From contig CAYGSG010000001.1 of NCBI GenBank assembly GCA_964352615.1, forward strand, positions 76,497-140,496: a DNA stretch of 64,000 nucleotides. The letters are read 5' to 3'. The position numbers were made by a program, and so were the translations under genes. Within the stretch, counting starts at the first letter, position 1; the number at the start of each line of letters is the position of its first letter. Source of the stretch: OFTM382 sp964352615. GTDB lineage: Bacteria; Planctomycetota; Phycisphaerae; Phycisphaerales; UBA1924. Below are positions 26,835-36,088 of the stretch, piece by piece. Below the pieces are notes generated by a model. The model was not told the origin of the DNA, did no database searches, and saw nothing but the letters and a program-made list of their open reading frames with translations.

Positions 26835-28642
26835 ACCGTTGCTTCGACGGCCTCTGAGGAGTATGCCGCGCCGTCGCCCCACCACCGCTCGCCCCAGAGC
26901 GCAAGGTTGATGATGGGCCACGCGAGCCGCCAATGCGTGTGCGGGGCCGAGGTGGTAAGCGCGAGCGCTTCCGGCGAGATGACCGAGCGGATCCAGTCGG
27001 ATGCGACGGCGTTTCGTGCGGGACCGCTCATCCATTTCTCGAATGGCAAGGGGAAGCTCGCCTTTGGCCGATCCACGATGGATGCGGGCAGCCGATGTTG
27101 GAACGCACGCCGAAGCGCGATCTTGGTCCGCAGCGGATGCTCCGGCGCGTAGCGATCCGCCATCGGCAGAGCCTCGGCGCACGCTGCGAGCGCGATGTCG
27201 GCGAAGGGTGTTCGCCCCTCGATCGAGGCGAGCATGGATGCGGAATCAAGCCGGCCGAGCAGGCCGGTGAGGTTGACCGTGCGATGGAATCGCAGGTGTG
27301 CTGCGAGGGGTTCGGAGATCTCTCGTGCGCACGCTTCGAAGGTCGTTCGGTAGTAGGCTGTGAGCCACTGGTCTGCCTCGGCGAGCGAGACAGCGTCGGG
27401 CGTGAGCACGGTGGCCTTGAGGTCGAGCGGGCACCACGAGTTTGAGGCGAGCTGAAAGAGCCCGGGATCGGCGTTGCCCGAGGCGATGTGCGCCGCCGCA
27501 GCGGCCATCGGCGCTTCGTACCCGCCAAGCAGTTCGTCGGCCCCTTCGCCTGAGAGTGTGACGCGCTTGCCATCGCGGCGCATGGCCCGGCAGAGCAGGT
27601 GGATCGCGGTCTCGTTCGGTGTTGAGAGGGGCACGCCGAGCGTGTTGACCATCGACTCCCAGGTCGTAACGAACATCTGCTCATCGAGTTCGATCGAACT
27701 GTGCTCGGTGCCCAGGTGCATAGCAACCAATGCAGCCGAAGCAAGATCATCGCCAGCATCATCGGAAGCGGCGCCCGCGCAGTAGGTGTGGAGACTGTCA
27801 AGATGGGGCCTAGCGGATGCGCAGATCGCGGAGCTGTCGAGCCCGCCCGAGAGCAACGCGCACAGCGGCACGTCAGACCGCAGGTGCCGGAGCACGCTGT
27901 CTTCGAACGCCGATTCGAAGTCTGCTTGGCGTGTCATCTGCTCGATGCGCACGCGGTCTGATCGGATGAGATGCGGACGCTCGCCGGAGAGGTCGTACTC
28001 GGCGATCTCGCCCGGCAGCAGCGATCGCACGCTGGCGAACATGGTGCGCGGGCCGTTGACGGTTCGGATGGTGCTGAGGTACGCGCTCAAGCCCAGCATG
28101 TCCGGCGAAGGCTCGATACCCGGACACTCGAACAGCGCGGGTATTTCGCTGGTGAACGCGACCACGGGCACGGCGTCAAGCGAGCCCTCCCATACGTACA
28201 GCGGCTTGATGCCCAGCGGATCGCGAGCGAGCACAACCCGGTGGTTTGCCGCGTCGTACCACGCGAATGCGTACATGCCGCGCAGCTTGCTCGGCGCCTC
28301 GGTCCCCCACCGGTCCAGCGCGTGCCAGAGTGTTTCGGTGTCACACGATGATCGAAAGCGGACAGCGGGTCCGAGTTCGGAGCGGAGTTCGCGGTCGTTG
28401 TAGAGTTCGCCGTTGTAGACGAGCACCGGACCGTCCTGCCGAGCCATGTACGGCTGATGGCCAGCGGGCGAAGGATCGATGATCGCCAGCCTGCGGTGAC
28501 CCAGCGCCGCGTGGGCATCGGTCCAAGCGCCGGCACCATCGGGGCCGCGATGGCTCAGGCGGTCGCGCATGGCGTCCAGCACGCCCGGTTCAAGCGCAAG
28601 CGAGTGGGCACGGGAAGTCACGATGCCGACGAGGCCGCACAT
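26831..28642 (-). CDS. asnB: Asparagine synthase (glutamine-hydrolysing)
   Basis: 603 residues. The N-terminal class II glutaminase domain has Cys2 (MCGLVGIV), RGPDGAG and YNGELYND; the C-terminal synthetase domain has the PP-loop CALLSGGLDSSAI and SGEGADELLGGY. It makes Asn from Asp with Gln and ATP, though planctomycete paralogues also act in envelope or secondary pathways. It follows the LigD_N-like gene by 7 nt. The stop codons of this gene and uvrA share the palindrome CTAG. Confidence 0.93.
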   Translation of the reverse strand: MCGLVGIVTSRAHSLALEPGVLDAMRDRLSHRGPDGAGAWTDAHAALGHRRLAIIDPSPAGHQPYMARQDGPVLVYNGELYNDRELRSELGPAVRFRSSCDTETLWHALDRWGTEAPSKLRGMYAFAWYDAANHRVVLARDPLGIKPLYVWEGSLDAVPVVAFTSEIPALFECPGIEPSPDMLGLSAYLSTIRTVNGPRTMFASVRSLLPGEIAEYDLSGERPHLIRSDRVRIEQMTRQADFESAFEDSVLRHLRSDVPLCALLSGGLDSSAICASARPHLDSLHTYCAGAASDDAGDDLASAALVAMHLGTEHSSIELDEQMFVTTWESMVNTLGVPLSTPNETAIHLLCRAMRRDGKRVTLSGEGADELLGGYEAPMAAAAAHIASGNADPGLFQLASNSWCPLDLKATVLTPDAVSLAEADQWLTAYYRTTFEACAREISEPLAAHLRFHRTVNLTGLLGRLDSASMLASIEGRTPFADIALAACAEALPMADRYAPEHPLRTKIALRRAFQHRLPASIVDRPKASFPLPFEKWMSGPARNAVASDWIRSVISPEALALTTSAPHTHWRLAWPIINLALWGERWWGDGAAYSSEAVEATV

Positions 28643-28649
28643 GCTGGGC

Positions 28650-29045
28650 TTATCGACCCACAGGGTTGTGCTTCACCAGTCGCCAGACCGGGCCGGCGAC
28701 CGGCAGCCCCACCCAAAGATCGGGCTGTTCGGAGTCGCCCAGGCTGACGAGCACCTCGAAGCCGGCGTCGTCGTCGCGGAGAATCTCGCACTCGCCGTGC
28801 TCGACGCGGTAGACGTCGCCCCGGCCGGCTGAAATTGGCCCCTCGTAGTGCAGGTACAGCCTGCGATGGTCGGCCAGCCGGTCGGCGTCCAGGGTCGTTA
28901 CGCCCGAAGGCGGCTCGCGGAGCCTGAACGCGACGAGCACTCGGTCATCGGGATCGGAGCCCGGCAAGCCGGGGCGCTCGAACAGCCAGTCGAAGTGGTG
29001 CGACCCATCGGGCATCTCGTGCCTGAGCACAACGGTGCTGGCCAT
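28650..29045 (-). CDS. LigD_N-like (3'-phosphoesterase-related) small protein
   Basis: 131 residues. The pattern VVLRHEMPDGSHHFDWLFER, then DHRRLYLHYEGPISAGRG with VYRVEHGECEI, resembles the DNA ligase D N-terminal (3'-phosphoesterase-like) family common as stand-alone proteins in planctomycetes, where DHR..YL.YEGP.S..RG.V is conserved. The His of RHE and the SHHFDW segment could be metal ligands. Whether it is an active phosphoesterase is not known. ATG 29045 is chosen; upstream extensions have atypical composition. Confidence 0.6.
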   Translation of the reverse strand: MASTVVLRHEMPDGSHHFDWLFERPGLPGSDPDDRVLVAFRLREPPSGVTTLDADRLADHRRLYLHYEGPISAGRGDVYRVEHGECEILRDDDAGFEVLVSLGDSEQPDLWVGLPVAGPVWRLVKHNPVGR

Positions 29046-29081
29046 GGGGCGAGCATACCGCGCGACGGATACCATCGGGGC

Positions 29082-29783
29082 ATGCCTATCCAGCCCACCA
29101 CGTCGCGCGCCCGCCTTGCACTGCCGCTGATTGCGATCGCGATGGGCGTGCTCGGGTCGCTGGCAGGCGGGTGTGCCTCGCGGCCCGTGCCCATGATGCG
29201 TGCCCACGGCAACACGGCGTATGCGCAGGGGCGTTACCCAGACGCGGTCGCGTTCCAACAGAGGGTGATCGAACTCGCCCCGGGCCGGGCTCAGTACCAG
29301 TACGAACTGGGACGTTCGCTCGCTGCCAACGGCGATCTTGGCAGTGCGGCGGAGCACCTAGCGATCGCTCATGGGCTTGATCCCGCAAGCCCTGTGTACG
29401 TCAGGGCCTACGCCGAGGTGCTCACCGAGCTCGAACGGGTCGACGTGCTCGAAGAGGTGCTGCTGGCCCGGGCGCAATCGACGGGAAACTTCGAGGACTA
29501 CCTGCTGATGGGCGAATTCCTCGGCAAAGCGGGCGACCCCGATGGCCAGGAGCAGGCGCTCTTGTCAGCGGCGGACCTTGCGGGCCGATCGGACGATCGA
29601 CCCCAGCGGGCACTGGCACGGTTCTACGAGCGAACGAATCGGCCTCGCCAGGCGTTGAACCGCTGGAAGATGGTGCTGTGGTTCGACCTCGACGACTCCG
29701 AGGCAACCTACGCCATCCGTCAGGCGGGCGATGTGCCCGGCCCCACCGCCCGTCTGGTTCCGATGGGACGGATCGGGCGCTGA
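29082..29783 (+). CDS. TPR-repeat exported protein, probable lipoprotein
   Basis: 233 residues. A hydrophobic leader ends LGSLAGGCAS, a slightly unusual lipobox with Cys28. TPR units follow: AHGNTAYAQGRYPDAVAFQQ, YELGRSLAANGDLGSAAEHL and later repeats near DDRPQRALARFYER. TPR proteins hold complexes together; the partner is unknown. GGGG lies just before the ATG. It is divergent from the LigD_N-like gene with a 36-nt gap. Confidence 0.75.
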   Translation: MPIQPTTSRARLALPLIAIAMGVLGSLAGGCASRPVPMMRAHGNTAYAQGRYPDAVAFQQRVIELAPGRAQYQYELGRSLAANGDLGSAAEHLAIAHGLDPASPVYVRAYAEVLTELERVDVLEEVLLARAQSTGNFEDYLLMGEFLGKAGDPDGQEQALLSAADLAGRSDDRPQRALARFYERTNRPRQALNRWKMVLWFDLDDSEATYAIRQAGDVPGPTARLVPMGRIGR

Positions 29784-29852
29784 GTCTGGCCTGATATGCA
29801 GGTCCGATAGAACTCCTCATGAGACACGGCAACAACATTTTTGGTCGCTTGG

Positions 29853-29894
29853 TTGACGTGGACCGCCGTGTATCTACGATACATCCGGATACAC
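29853..29894 (+). promoter_or_regulatory. Promoter and overlapping GATAC inverted-repeat operator of the sahR-like gene
   Basis: TTGACG (29853-29858) and TACGAT (29875-29880) are separated by 16 nt, a good sigma-70 type promoter. GTATC-N3-GATAC (29870-29882) covers the -10 box, and a third GATAC with the extension GATACAC (29888-29894) mirrors GTGTATC (29868-29874). ArsR-family regulators bind such short AT-containing inverted repeats. The predicted start of transcription is about 10 nt before the ATG at 29897, so the mRNA would be nearly leaderless. Autoregulation is inferred. Confidence 0.6.
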
Positions 29895-29896
29895 GG

Positions 29897-30886
29897 ATGA
29901 ACACGCTTTCCTCGCCATCTCAGAATCCGTCTCAGGACCTCGCCTCGCTGCTCGGTCAGCTCGGTGAGCCGATTCGGCTCCGCATGCTCCGGGTGCTCGA
30001 AGGACAGGAGCTGACGGTCGGTGAACTGGCGAGCGTGCTTCAGTTGCCGCAATCGACCGCAAGCCGACACCTCAAGACGTTGACCGAGGGCCAGTGGCTC
30101 AGGCGGCGCGAGCGGGGCACGATGGCGCTGTACCGGCTGGTGCTTGATGATTTGCAGCCGGCGCCACGAAGCCTGTGGACCGCGGCCCGCGATGAGATGC
30201 TGGCCAGCGGCTCAACAGAATTCGAAGCTGACGACCACAGGCTGAACTCGGTTCTCGCTGAGCGCCCACTGGATTCGCAGGCGTACTTCGGTCGCGTCGC
30301 GGGCAAGTGGGACACGATCCGCCAGGAGCTGTTTGGCTCGCGGGTGCTGCCCTCGGGCGCGTTGAGCCTGATCCCTCCGGACTGGGTGGTCGCCGACCTC
30401 GGGTGCGGCACGGGCAATGCAGCGGAGTGGCTGGCGCCGCGCGTCCGCGAAGTGGTCGCGGTCGATCAATCGCCCGAGATGCTCGCGGCGGCTCGAAAGC
30501 GTCTAGGCAAATTCGACAACGTGCGGTTTGTGGAGGGCGAGGTCGCATCGCTGCCGCTCGATACCAATAGCGTGGACGCTGCCATCGCGGTGCTGGTGGT
30601 GCACCACATCGCGAATCCTGTTGAGATGCTGAGCGAATGCGCACGCGTGCTTCGGACCGACCGCGGCGGGGGCGTGATGTCGGTTGTTGACATGACCGAG
30701 CACAGCCGGGAGGACTACCGCGAGACGATGGGGCACTGGCACCTGGGGTTCTCGCGTGAGCGCCTGATCGAGCTTTTTGCCGAGGCGGGCTTTGATGCCC
30801 CGGCGGTTGTTGAACTTCCCGCGGACCCTCGAGCCACGGGGCCGGGTCTGCTCGCCGCGTCGGCGAGGGTGCGGGCAACGGGTTAG
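29897..30886 (+). CDS. ArsR-family regulator fused to SAM-dependent methyltransferase (SahR-like)
   Basis: 329 residues. Residues about 10-95 form an ArsR winged helix (LGEPIRLRMLRVLEGQELTV, recognition helix LQLPQSTASRHLKTL, wing RRERGTMALYRL). Residues about 150-280 form a class I methyltransferase fold with the SAM loop VADLGCGTGNAAEWL, acidic VAVDQSPEM, and VVHHI. This fusion, placed directly before ahcY, is the architecture of one class of SahR, a repressor of methyl-cycle genes that senses S-adenosylhomocysteine. The ligand is inferred. It sits 27 nt upstream of ahcY. Confidence 0.8.
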   Translation: MNTLSSPSQNPSQDLASLLGQLGEPIRLRMLRVLEGQELTVGELASVLQLPQSTASRHLKTLTEGQWLRRRERGTMALYRLVLDDLQPAPRSLWTAARDEMLASGSTEFEADDHRLNSVLAERPLDSQAYFGRVAGKWDTIRQELFGSRVLPSGALSLIPPDWVVADLGCGTGNAAEWLAPRVREVVAVDQSPEMLAAARKRLGKFDNVRFVEGEVASLPLDTNSVDAAIAVLVVHHIANPVEMLSECARVLRTDRGGGVMSVVDMTEHSREDYRETMGHWHLGFSRERLIELFAEAGFDAPAVVELPADPRATGPGLLAASARVRATG

Positions 30887-30913
30887 AGATACTCTCACTT
30901 CATTGGAGCGAAC

Positions 30914-32377
<1,464 letters not shown>

Positions 32378-32401
32378 TCTGGGTAGATTGACACGATCCG
32401 A

Positions 32402-32427
32402 CACCCTCGGGCTGCCGCCCGGGGGTG
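32402..32427 (+). terminator. GC-rich hairpin between ahcY and metF
   Basis: CACCCTCGGGC and GCCCGGGGGTG pair (one T-G position) around a TGCC loop. No T-run follows, so it is not a standard terminator; it may stabilise the ahcY transcript 3' end or weaken read-through into metF. Confidence 0.45.
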
Positions 32428-32469
32428 GTCATTGGTCCGACCGTTCGCCACCCCGCCGGGGACGCCACC

Positions 32470-33393
32470 ATGCACGCGCAGGACATCTTTGCAGGCGGCA
32501 AGACGACGTTCAGCTTCGAGTTTTTCCCGCCTAAGTCAGAAGACGCGGGCCTGACGCTCTTTGAGAACATCGCCCAGCTTCAGACGCTCAAGCCCACGTT
32601 TGTGAGCGTGACCTATGGCGCGGGCGGCACCACGCGCAAGGTGACCCAAGACCTGGTGCTCCGGCTGAAGGACGAGACCACGCTCGATCCGATGCCTCAC
32701 CTGACGTGCGTCTCGCAGCGAGTCAGTGAACTCGACGAACTGCTGGAGCGGTACGCATCCGCAGGCATCAGCAACATCCTCGCGTTGCGCGGCGACCCGC
32801 CGAAGGAAGCACCAGCTCACCGGTTCGAGGACGACGACCTCAAGCGGGCAGCGGAATTGGTAGCGCACATCAAACGGTTCAATGATCGAGGCTTCCACCC
32901 GGACAAGCGGGGCTTTGGCATCAGCGTCGCAGGCTTTCCCGAGGGCCACCCGGCGACGCCCAACCGGCTTGAAGAAATCGAGCATCTCAGAGCCAAGGTC
33001 GACGCGGGCGCGGACTCGATTGTCACCCAGTTATTCTTTGATAACCGTGATTTTTATGACTTCCGCGACCGGTGCCGACTGGCCGGCATCAAGGTGCCGA
33101 TCGTGGCGGGGGTCATGCCCATTACCACGCTCGGAGGGATGAAGCGGATGGCCGACCTTGCGTCGGGCGCACGCTTCCCCGCCCCGCTGCTTCGCGCGGT
33201 GAATCGGACCGATGGCAGCAGTGAATCGGTAGGCCGGGTGGGCGTGCATTGGGCGACCGAGCAGTGCCGGGACCTGCTGGATCACTCGGTCGATGGGATT
33301 CACTTCTACACGCTGAACCGTTCGAACGCGACGCGCGAGGTGTACGCGACGCTGGGCGTTAAGGACTCGAACGCGTTAGCCGAGACGCTGTAA
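32470..33393 (+). CDS. metF: Methylenetetrahydrofolate reductase
   Basis: 307 residues, TIM-barrel. Family motifs SFEFFPPKSEDA, SVTYGAGGTTR, PHLTCV, NILALRGDPP and GADSIVTQLFFDN are intact; the last binds FAD and folate. It makes 5-methyltetrahydrofolate for homocysteine methylation. ATG at 32470 was chosen because it precedes the conserved FSFEFFPP segment at the usual distance. Its 3' end overlaps the convergent amidotransferase gene by 35 bp. Confidence 0.95.
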   Translation: MHAQDIFAGGKTTFSFEFFPPKSEDAGLTLFENIAQLQTLKPTFVSVTYGAGGTTRKVTQDLVLRLKDETTLDPMPHLTCVSQRVSELDELLERYASAGISNILALRGDPPKEAPAHRFEDDDLKRAAELVAHIKRFNDRGFHPDKRGFGISVAGFPEGHPATPNRLEEIEHLRAKVDAGADSIVTQLFFDNRDFYDFRDRCRLAGIKVPIVAGVMPITTLGGMKRMADLASGARFPAPLLRAVNRTDGSSESVGRVGVHWATEQCRDLLDHSVDGIHFYTLNRSNATREVYATLGVKDSNALAETL

Positions 33394-34042
33394 CAAACGC
33401 CGTAAAGAGCGCAGACCCAACGACGGGCTCGCTCGTCCGCTCGGGGTGCCACTGCACGCCGATGGCGAAGTGTTTACCTGTGGCCGCGATCGCTTCGATG
33501 AGCCCGTCGTCCGAGCGAGCGATGACCGCCAGTGAGCCGGGATCGCTCACGGCCTGCCGATGTTTACTGAGAACCATGCCCACGAGTTCGATGATGGAGC
33601 CCGGCTCAGGAACCACCGCGTGCTCGGCGTTCCAGTGCCGATGCCAATCGTTACGCGTATCGGGCAGGTGTTGGTCGAGCGTGCCGCCCGCGTGGAGGGC
33701 CATCATCTGCATGCCTAGGCAGATGCCGAGGATGGGCAGTTCGGGCCGAAGGTCGCAGGCGCTGAGCAGCGCCGATTCAAACGCCTGCCGATCGGGCTCG
33801 ACCGGCACGATCGCCGGATGGGATGGCACTCCGAAGGGCTCGGTTCGCGGGTCGTCGCCCCCGGTGAGCAGCAAGCCATCGAGCCGATCGAGGATCGCCG
33901 GGATGTTGTGCTGGCTCGGTGCGATCCACATCGGCAGCCCCCCCGCTGCCTCGATGGCCCTGCCATACGTCGGGTAGCTGAACAGACGCTTGCCGTTGGG
34001 CGAGTCGCACAGGTCGCAGGTGATCCCGATCAGTGGCTTCAC
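33359..34042 (-). CDS. Class I glutamine amidotransferase-like protein (peptidase C26 / PuuD type)
   Basis: 227 residues from a GTG. The nucleophile elbow is ILGICLGMQMMALHAGG (Cys in GICLGMQ) and the His-Glu pair is in VQWHPERT; LLLTGGDDPRTEPFG is the oxyanion-side motif typical of gamma-glutamyl-gamma-aminobutyrate hydrolases. It probably hydrolyses a gamma-glutamyl compound. The 3' end overlaps metF on the opposite strand. Confidence 0.85.
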   Translation of the reverse strand: MKPLIGITCDLCDSPNGKRLFSYPTYGRAIEAAGGLPMWIAPSQHNIPAILDRLDGLLLTGGDDPRTEPFGVPSHPAIVPVEPDRQAFESALLSACDLRPELPILGICLGMQMMALHAGGTLDQHLPDTRNDWHRHWNAEHAVVPEPGSIIELVGMVLSKHRQAVSDPGSLAVIARSDDGLIEAIAATGKHFAIGVQWHPERTSEPVVGSALFTAFVTASRLTRSSP

Positions 34043-34080
34043 GCCAACAGTCTAAGGCGTCGGCGCGATACAGTGCCGAG

Positions 34081-35412
34081 GTGCGTGTCGTTCGGCTCAT
34101 CACGTTGGCGGTTGTCTGTGCTGGCCTTGGGCTTGGCGCCGTGGTCGCTTGGCCATCGGGTGCTGGGCCGGCCGAGCCCAGGCGGCTCATCGGTGCCTCG
34201 GCATCGGCGATCGCCGCGGTGCGCGTCGAGGGCGGCGAAGCGACCCAAACTGCAACGGGCGAGTGGCAAATCGCGTGGACAAACGCTCAGGGTAACCAGA
34301 CAACGTGGGCCGGCGACCAGACGCGCCTGCGGGCGTTAACCCGGCTGCTCGCAGCGGCCACGGCCCAGCCCGGCGGGGAAGCTACCTCGGGTGGTCCTTG
34401 GGCGGCTATTCAATTCGAAGACACCACGAGCGTACGGCTCGAATTCAGCCAGCAGCCCTTCGGTGGCAAAGTTGGCGTGCGCGTGACACCAACCGATAGC
34501 GGCACGCCGTCAGCGGACGCATGGAACGGATTGTGCGACGCGCAACTTATGGACCTCTTTGCGAGCGGCAGCCGCTCATGGCTGTCGACCGCGGCCATGC
34601 CGGGCGTGCCGCTTGACCCCGCACGGATCGAGATCAATTCAGCAAGCGGCCGGCTGGTGCTCGACAGGCTCGGAAGCCGGTGGGTGATGCGCGAGCCGCT
34701 GCAAACCGAGTGCGAGAGCGAGTTTGTCAAGCTGGCAGCAAGGCAGCTCGCAGCGCTCTCGGGCGACCGCGTGCTTGATGACCCAGAGTTGCTTGCTGCG
34801 CCCGCCATCGCATCTTGGACCGTCACCGATGCACGGCGGGGCGGGCGCACATGGCTCGCCGAGTTGCTCACACCGATCGATGCAGCGAACATCGCGGTCC
34901 GCTGCCGAGTGGCGAGCGACGATGGATCAGATCCCTGGGGTCCCGTTGTTTTCGCTATGAAACTGAGCGAAGCCGAACGGATCGACACGGCCCCCGCCTC
35001 GTACCTGAGCCGAACGATACTCAGGGCGGCTGCGGGCGACATCGCGCTGCTTGGCGTTGAAGCTGGGGGCAACCGGTTGCAACTCGCACGCCGTGCCGAC
35101 GGCGGTTGGCGCGACGAGCACGATGCCGAGCACCTTGGAGCAGCCCAGCTCGCAGCGCTGCTCACCGAGTTGCCAGCCGCAGCGGTGGTGATGACCCAAG
35201 CCGTGCAAGAGGCGTTCACTCCATCGTTCAGCGTCGATGCAGCACCGAGAGGCGGTGCAAGCTTCACAGATGATGGCCCGGTGCGCATCGGTCTCATGGC
35301 AACTTCGGGCGGCTCGCGACTTGCCCTTGAGCATGCGGGCGTGCTGCGGGTGTACGCGGACCCGGACTCCCAAACGGTCTGGCAGTGGCTGCTCGGCATG
35401 CAGCTTCGCTAG
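34081..35412 (+). CDS. Exported protein of unknown function (weakly DUF4340-like)
   Basis: 443 residues from a GTG at 34081. One N-terminal hydrophobic segment (LITLAVVCAGLGLGAVVAW) anchors or exports it. The remainder has repeated strands of the form RIEINSASGRLVLDRLGSRW, faintly like DUF4340 repeats found beside gliding/ABC systems; this is a tentative match. The TAG stop lies inside the CTAG target site of the IS5-family remnant, so the insertion left the reading frame complete. It is divergent from the amidotransferase gene by 38 nt. Confidence 0.65.
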   Translation: MRVVRLITLAVVCAGLGLGAVVAWPSGAGPAEPRRLIGASASAIAAVRVEGGEATQTATGEWQIAWTNAQGNQTTWAGDQTRLRALTRLLAAATAQPGGEATSGGPWAAIQFEDTTSVRLEFSQQPFGGKVGVRVTPTDSGTPSADAWNGLCDAQLMDLFASGSRSWLSTAAMPGVPLDPARIEINSASGRLVLDRLGSRWVMREPLQTECESEFVKLAARQLAALSGDRVLDDPELLAAPAIASWTVTDARRGGRTWLAELLTPIDAANIAVRCRVASDDGSDPWGPVVFAMKLSEAERIDTAPASYLSRTILRAAAGDIALLGVEAGGNRLQLARRADGGWRDEHDAEHLGAAQLAALLTELPAAAVVMTQAVQEAFTPSFSVDAAPRGGASFTDDGPVRIGLMATSGGSRLALEHAGVLRVYADPDSQTVWQWLLGMQLR

Positions 35413-35930
35413 GCCGTGTCTGACGGCTGTGATTTTCGTCGCATGACCGGGTTGCGCTTCGCAGAAACTGTCGCCTTCGGGGGCCACGGATTGGGCCGCT
35501 GTTGAGGACGCCGGATGCCGCCGACGAAGCACTACGAGCTGACCGACGAGCAGTGGAACCTGATCAGGACGCTGATGCCCAAGCGCCAGCCGGGCGGGCG
35601 TTGGAACGATCACCGCACCACGCTCGACGGCATGATGTGGGTGCTGGGCGACAAGGGGTACAGCTTCCCGAGAGTGCGTCGGTGATGCGAGCGTCGGGAC
35701 ATCTTTGATGTGATCCCGCAGAGGTCAGATCAGATCGAACGCGAAGGCCGACGCGGCCTGAACAGGCTCGTCTACCGGGGTCGTAACGTGGTCGAGCGGA
35801 CCATCGAACACCGCAAAGAAAACCGCCGGATCGGCACCCGCTTCGAGAAACTCGCCACGAGCTTCCTTGGCATGCTCAAGCTCGCATTCATGCGGCGATA
35901 TCTTGCGATCCTCGATCCGTCAGACACGGC
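35413..35930 (+). mobile_element. Internally deleted IS5-family element (518 bp)
   Basis: Perfect 14-bp terminal inverted repeats GCCGTGTCTGACGG (35413-35426) and its complement (35917-35930) are bounded by the 4-bp duplication CTAG (35409-35412 and 35931-35934), as expected for IS5-type elements. The transposase is reduced to its two ends, so the element cannot move by itself but could be mobilised in trans, like a MITE. The left duplication coincides with the stop codon of the upstream gene. Confidence 0.88.
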
Positions 35931-35934
35931 CTAG
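35515..35934 (+). pseudogene. IS5-family transposase, ends only
   Basis: The 5' part (35515-35685) encodes 56 residues beginning YELTDEQWNLIRTLMP and GRWNDHRTTLDGMMWVL, the standard N terminus, then jumps to GDKGYSFPRVRR and a stop. The 3' part (from about 35710, another frame) carries the DDE-family signature Y-x2-R-x3-E-x6-K in YRGRNVVERTIEHRK with the catalytic Glu, followed by the usual LATSFLGMLKLAFMRRYL end. About 500 bp of middle sequence, including both catalytic Asp residues, is missing. Confidence 0.85.
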
Positions 35935-35964
35935 CAGTGCGCCTTGGGGAAGTTGTCTGAAAGA

Positions 35965-35997
35965 AGCGGGTGTGGAGCGGTTTTGCGTTCACCCGCT
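35965..35997. repeat. 8-bp inverted repeat resembling a tRNA-Gly acceptor stem
   Basis: AGCGGGTG (35965-35972) and CACCCGCT (35990-35997) are perfectly complementary around a 17-nt centre. The arms equal the acceptor-stem sequence of the tRNA-Gly gene at 54084 (GCGGGTG / CACCCGC plus T). It lies between the IS5 remnant and the hen1 promoter. It may be a transcription hairpin or a collapsed tRNA remnant at the island border. Confidence 0.4.
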
Positions 35998-36053
35998 GTA
36001 GATGACATGGTGCGCACTAGGAGCGCTGAGATGCCGTTCAAAACCAGCATTCG

Positions 36054-36079
36054 TTGCATCTACACTTGTCCAGTATAAT
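36054..36079 (+). promoter_or_regulatory. Probable hen1 promoter (perfect -10 box)
   Basis: TATAAT at 36074-36079 is a perfect -10 hexamer, notable in this GC-rich DNA. The best upstream hexamer, TTGCAT (36054-36059), is only 14 nt away, so the -35 element is doubtful. Transcription would begin at about 36086-36088, right at the hen1 ATG (36089), implying a leaderless mRNA. No sigma-54 -24/-12 pattern was found. Confidence 0.5.
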
Positions 36080-36088
36080 GACCTGCCG

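Noticed and set aside
24975..27182. Long minus-strand open frame (about 735 residues)
   Set aside because: It lies antisense to uvrA, has an Arg/Ala/Val-rich composition typical of a shadow frame in GC-rich DNA, and shows no domain.
30887..30913. SAH riboswitch before ahcY
   Set aside because: Only 27 nt separate the regulator gene from ahcY, too short for the aptamer; a protein regulator explains control.
36001..36088. Sigma-54 promoter for the RNA-repair operon (as in rtc systems)
   Set aside because: No TGGC-N8-TTGC type -24/-12 pair is present; TATAAT fits a sigma-70 type promoter and no RtcR-like activator is encoded nearby.
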